Shown here piece by piece: positions 5,182 to 7,532 of a DNA stretch of 7,532 nucleotides (its first letter is position 1; every line of letters begins with the position of its first letter). The stretch comes from CALKHQ01 sp050329975. Its GTDB lineage: Bacteria > Pseudomonadota > Alphaproteobacteria > CALKHQ01. The position numbers and the translations under genes were made by a program. The notes under the pieces were generated by a model that was given only the letters and a program-made list of their open reading frames with translations, searched no databases and had not been told where the DNA came from. The stretch is from the NCBI GenBank assembly GCA_050329975.1, contig JBHJOG010000264.1:1-7532 (forward strand), read 5' to 3'.

Positions 5182-7532
5182 ATGAATGTCGTCGTCGTCG
5201 AATCGCCCGCAAAAGCGAAGACCATCAACAAATACCTGGGCAGCGACTTCCGCGTCGTCGCCTCCTACGGGCATGTCCGCGACCTGCCGGCCAAGGATGG
5301 CTCGGTCAGGCCCGACGCCGACTTCGACATGGACTGGGAGGTCGATGCCCGGTCCGAAAAGCACATCAAGGCGATCGTCCAGGAGCTGAAGGGCTCGGAC
5401 CGGCTCTACCTGGCCACCGACCCCGACCGCGAGGGCGAGGCGATCTCCTGGCATGTGCAGGAGGTGCTGCGCCAGCGGCGCGCGCTGAAGGACGTCAAGG
5501 TCTCCCGCGTCACCTTCAACGAGATCACCAAGACGGCGGTTCTCGACGCGATCGCCAATCCGCGCGACCTGGATACCGCGCTGATCGACGCCTACATGGC
5601 GCGGCGCGCGCTGGACTACCTGGTCGGCTTCACCCTGTCCCCGGTGCTGTGGCGCAAGCTGCCCGGCAGCCGCTCGGCCGGCCGCGTCCAGTCGGTCGCG
5701 CTGCGGCTGATCTGCGAGCGCGAGGCCGAGATCGAGATCTTCAAGGCCCGCGAATACTGGTCGATCGACGTGGTGCTGAAGACGCCGCAGGGCGCGGATT
5801 TGCCCTGTGCGCTGGCGGTACTGGACGGCCAGAAGCTGGACAAATTCTCGATCGAGGATACGGCCAAGGCCCACGAGGCGGCGCGACGCATCGAGGTGGC
5901 TGGGGCGTTCACCGTCGCCAGCGTCGAGCGCAAGCGGGTCAAGCGCCACCCCTACCCGCCCTTCACCACCTCCACCCTGCAGCAGGAAGCCTCGCGCAAG
6001 CTCGGCTTCACCGCGACCCAGACCATGCGGGTGGCGCAGCGGCTCTACGAGGGGCTGACGCTGGGCAGCGAGACCGTCGGTCTCATCACCTACATGCGGA
6101 CCGACAGCGTGACGCTCGGCTCGGAGGCGGTTGCTGCGATCCGCGGCGCCATCGCCGACACCTATGGCGACGACTACCTGCCGCCGAGCCCGCGCCTGTA
6201 CAAGACCAAGGCGAAGAACGCTCAGGAGGCGCACGAGGCGATCCGCCCGACCGACATGCGGCGCACGCCCAAGGAAATGGCCCGCTACCTCGACGAAGAC
6301 CAGCGCCGGCTCTACGACCTGATCTGGCGACGGACGATGGCCTGCGAGATGGTCAGCGCCGAACTCGACCGGGTAGCGATCGAGCTCGAGGACGCCTCCC
6401 GCACGCTAGGGCTCCGGGCCACCGGCTCGGTGGTCGCGTTCGACGGTTTCATGAAGGCCTATCGCGAGGACCGCGACGATCCCGACCCGGAGGAAGCCGG
6501 CGAGGAGGGCCGCCGGCTGCCGCCGGTGGCCGAGGGCGACCGCACCATTGTCGACAGCGTGGCGCCGAACCAGCACTTCACCCAGCCGCCACCGCGTTAC
6601 TCGGAAGCCTCCCTGGTGAAGAGGATGGAGGAGCTGGGCATCGGCCGGCCCTCGACCTATGCCTCGATCATCCAGGTGCTGCAGGACCGCGAATATGTGA
6701 CGCTGGACAAGCGCCGCTTCGTGCCCGGCGACCGCGGCCGGCTGGTCACGGCCTTCCTGGAGGGCTTCTTCCGCCGCTACGTCGAGTACAACTTCACCGC
6801 CGACCTGGAGAACCAGCTCGACGACATCTCCGGCGGCCGGATCGACTGGCGGGTGGTGCTGCGCGAATTCTGGGAGGCGTTCCGCGCCGCCATCGAGCAG
6901 ACCAAGGAACTGACCATCGGCCAGGTGCTTGAGGCGCTGGACCGCGACCTGGGACCCCATTTCTTCCCGACCCGCGAGGACGGCAAGGATGGGCGCGGCT
7001 GCCCAAGCTGCGGCGAGGGGCGGCTGTCGCTGCGGCTGGGCAAGCATGGCGCCTTTATCGGCTGCAGCAACTATCCCGAGTGCCGCTTCACCCGGCCGCT
7101 GGCGATACCGGGCGAGGACGACGGCAACGGCACGGTCCCCGGGGACGGCGTGATCCAGCTCGGCGCGCATCCTGAGACCGGCCAGCCGGTCTCGGTGCGC
7201 AAAGGTCCTTATGGGCACTACATCCAGCTTGGCGAGCAGGTCGAGGGCGAGAAGGCGAAGCCGCAACGGGTGGCGCTGCCGAAGGACCGGGCGCCCGACA
7301 GCGTCGACCTGGATTTCGCCGTCAAGCTGCTCGCCCTGCCGCGCGTCGTCGGCCGGCACTCGGAAACCGGCGAACCGATCTATGCCGGGCTCGGCCGCTT
7401 CGGGCCCTATATCAAGCATGACAGCACCTATGTGAACCTGCGCAGCATCGACGACGTGCTGACCATCGGCGAAAACCTCGCCAACACCCTGCTGGCCGAG
7501 AAGAAGCAGAGCCGGGGCGGCGGCGCGGAGGT
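5182..7532 (+). CDS. topA: DNA topoisomerase I (3' end missing)
   Basis: This type IA topoisomerase relaxes negative supercoils by cutting one strand through a 5'-phosphotyrosine link. The frame is open from ATG 5182 to the right edge, with 783 residues visible; family members of this type are often 830-900, so the tail is missing. The start is secure because an in-frame TGA lies at 5161 and no other start codon follows it; no Shine-Dalgarno is seen. The toprim domain has E7 in VVVVESPAKAKT and D80, D82, E84 in TDPDREGEAISWH for magnesium binding. The catalytic tyrosine is Y304, with R306, in LITYMRTDS. Other conserved blocks are PYPPFTTSTLQQEAS (near 257-271), AQEAHEAIRPTD (347-358) and GIGRPSTYA (486-494). 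A four-cysteine zinc finger (C607, C610, C628, C634) is followed by C-terminal topoisomerase repeats, including GPYGHYIQLG (675-684) and GRFGPYIKH (738-746). No active-site residue is missing. Confidence 0.97.
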   Translation, partial: MNVVVVESPAKAKTINKYLGSDFRVVASYGHVRDLPAKDGSVRPDADFDMDWEVDARSEKHIKAIVQELKGSDRLYLATDPDREGEAISWHVQEVLRQRRALKDVKVSRVTFNEITKTAVLDAIANPRDLDTALIDAYMARRALDYLVGFTLSPVLWRKLPGSRSAGRVQSVALRLICEREAEIEIFKAREYWSIDVVLKTPQGADLPCALAVLDGQKLDKFSIEDTAKAHEAARRIEVAGAFTVASVERKRVKRHPYPPFTTSTLQQEASRKLGFTATQTMRVAQRLYEGLTLGSETVGLITYMRTDSVTLGSEAVAAIRGAIADTYGDDYLPPSPRLYKTKAKNAQEAHEAIRPTDMRRTPKEMARYLDEDQRRLYDLIWRRTMACEMVSAELDRVAIELEDASRTLGLRATGSVVAFDGFMKAYREDRDDPDPEEAGEEGRRLPPVAEGDRTIVDSVAPNQHFTQPPPRYSEASLVKRMEELGIGRPSTYASIIQVLQDREYVTLDKRRFVPGDRGRLVTAFLEGFFRRYVEYNFTADLENQLDDISGGRIDWRVVLREFWEAFRAAIEQTKELTIGQVLEALDRDLGPHFFPTREDGKDGRGCPSCGEGRLSLRLGKHGAFIGCSNYPECRFTRPLAIPGEDDGNGTVPGDGVIQLGAHPETGQPVSVRKGPYGHYIQLGEQVEGEKAKPQRVALPKDRAPDSVDLDFAVKLLALPRVVGRHSETGEPIYAGLGRFGPYIKHDSTYVNLRSIDDVLTIGENLANTLLAEKKQSRGGGAE

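Noticed and set aside
5188..5200. GTC triplet repeat at the start of topA
   Set aside because: It simply encodes the VVVV of the conserved TopA N-terminal strand, not a microsatellite of separate interest.
3838..6234. 798-residue open frame on the minus strand opposite plsY, dprA and topA
   Set aside because: It covers three unmistakable plus-strand genes and their intergenic gap. Its composition (rich in Arg, Gln, Asp, His, Gly) is typical of a reverse-complement shadow of GC-rich coding DNA.
5157..6932. 591-residue open frame on the plus strand overlapping topA
   Set aside because: It is the wrong frame: topA motifs lie in the frame beginning at 5182. The overlapping translation is low-complexity Arg/Gly/Ala/Pro without motifs.
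6406..7419. 337-residue minus-strand open frame opposite the topA zinc finger region
   Set aside because: It is an antisense shadow; the plus strand here encodes the cysteine motif and C-terminal repeats of topoisomerase I.

Overview
The window is a stretch of very GC-rich (roughly 70% by eye), densely coded bacterial chromosome with all genes on the plus strand. The order plsY-dprA-topA, with ruvX just upstream, is a housekeeping arrangement typical of Alphaproteobacteria. Together with the strong G/C preference at third codon positions it suggests a high-GC alphaproteobacterium of the Rhodospirillales type. The order-level guess is inference, not proof.

Layout. Positions 1-1778 hold a two-gene DrrAB-type ABC exporter: an ATPase cut by the left edge, then an ABC-2 permease, joined by an ATGA overlap. 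Positions 1775-1852 hold a possible 25-residue small ORF joined by ATGA overlaps to both the permease and the next gene. A ten-helix EamA/DMT-family transporter follows (1849-2733). The Holliday-junction resolvase-like gene ruvX (2720-3196) starts inside the transporter's 3' end. After a 78-base gap with a candidate promoter and hairpin come plsY (3275-3976, membrane acyl-phosphate acyltransferase) and dprA (3973-5124, ssDNA/RecA-loading protein), joined by a GTGA overlap. After a 57-base gap with a perfect 7-bp GC stem comes topA (5182 to the right edge; 783 codons visible, C-terminus missing).

How the genes work together. The exporter pair should form one membrane pump. The DMT protein is a separate carrier of unknown substrate. 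ruvX, dprA and topA all act on nucleic acids (nuclease/rRNA maturation, recombination and uptake, supercoiling), while plsY starts phospholipid synthesis, so this half is a conserved neighbourhood rather than one pathway. The tight junctions from 1 to 3196 suggest that transporter genes and ruvX share a transcript, and plsY-dprA form a second coupled pair.

No RNA gene, CRISPR array, insertion sequence, phage gene or long repeat was seen. There is no stretch over 100 bases without a gene. No clearly new system is visible. The items most worth a second look are the doubly overlapping small ORF, the resolvase gene tied to transporter genes, an altered stretch in DprA with a possible compensated frameshift, and an extra loop in PlsY.
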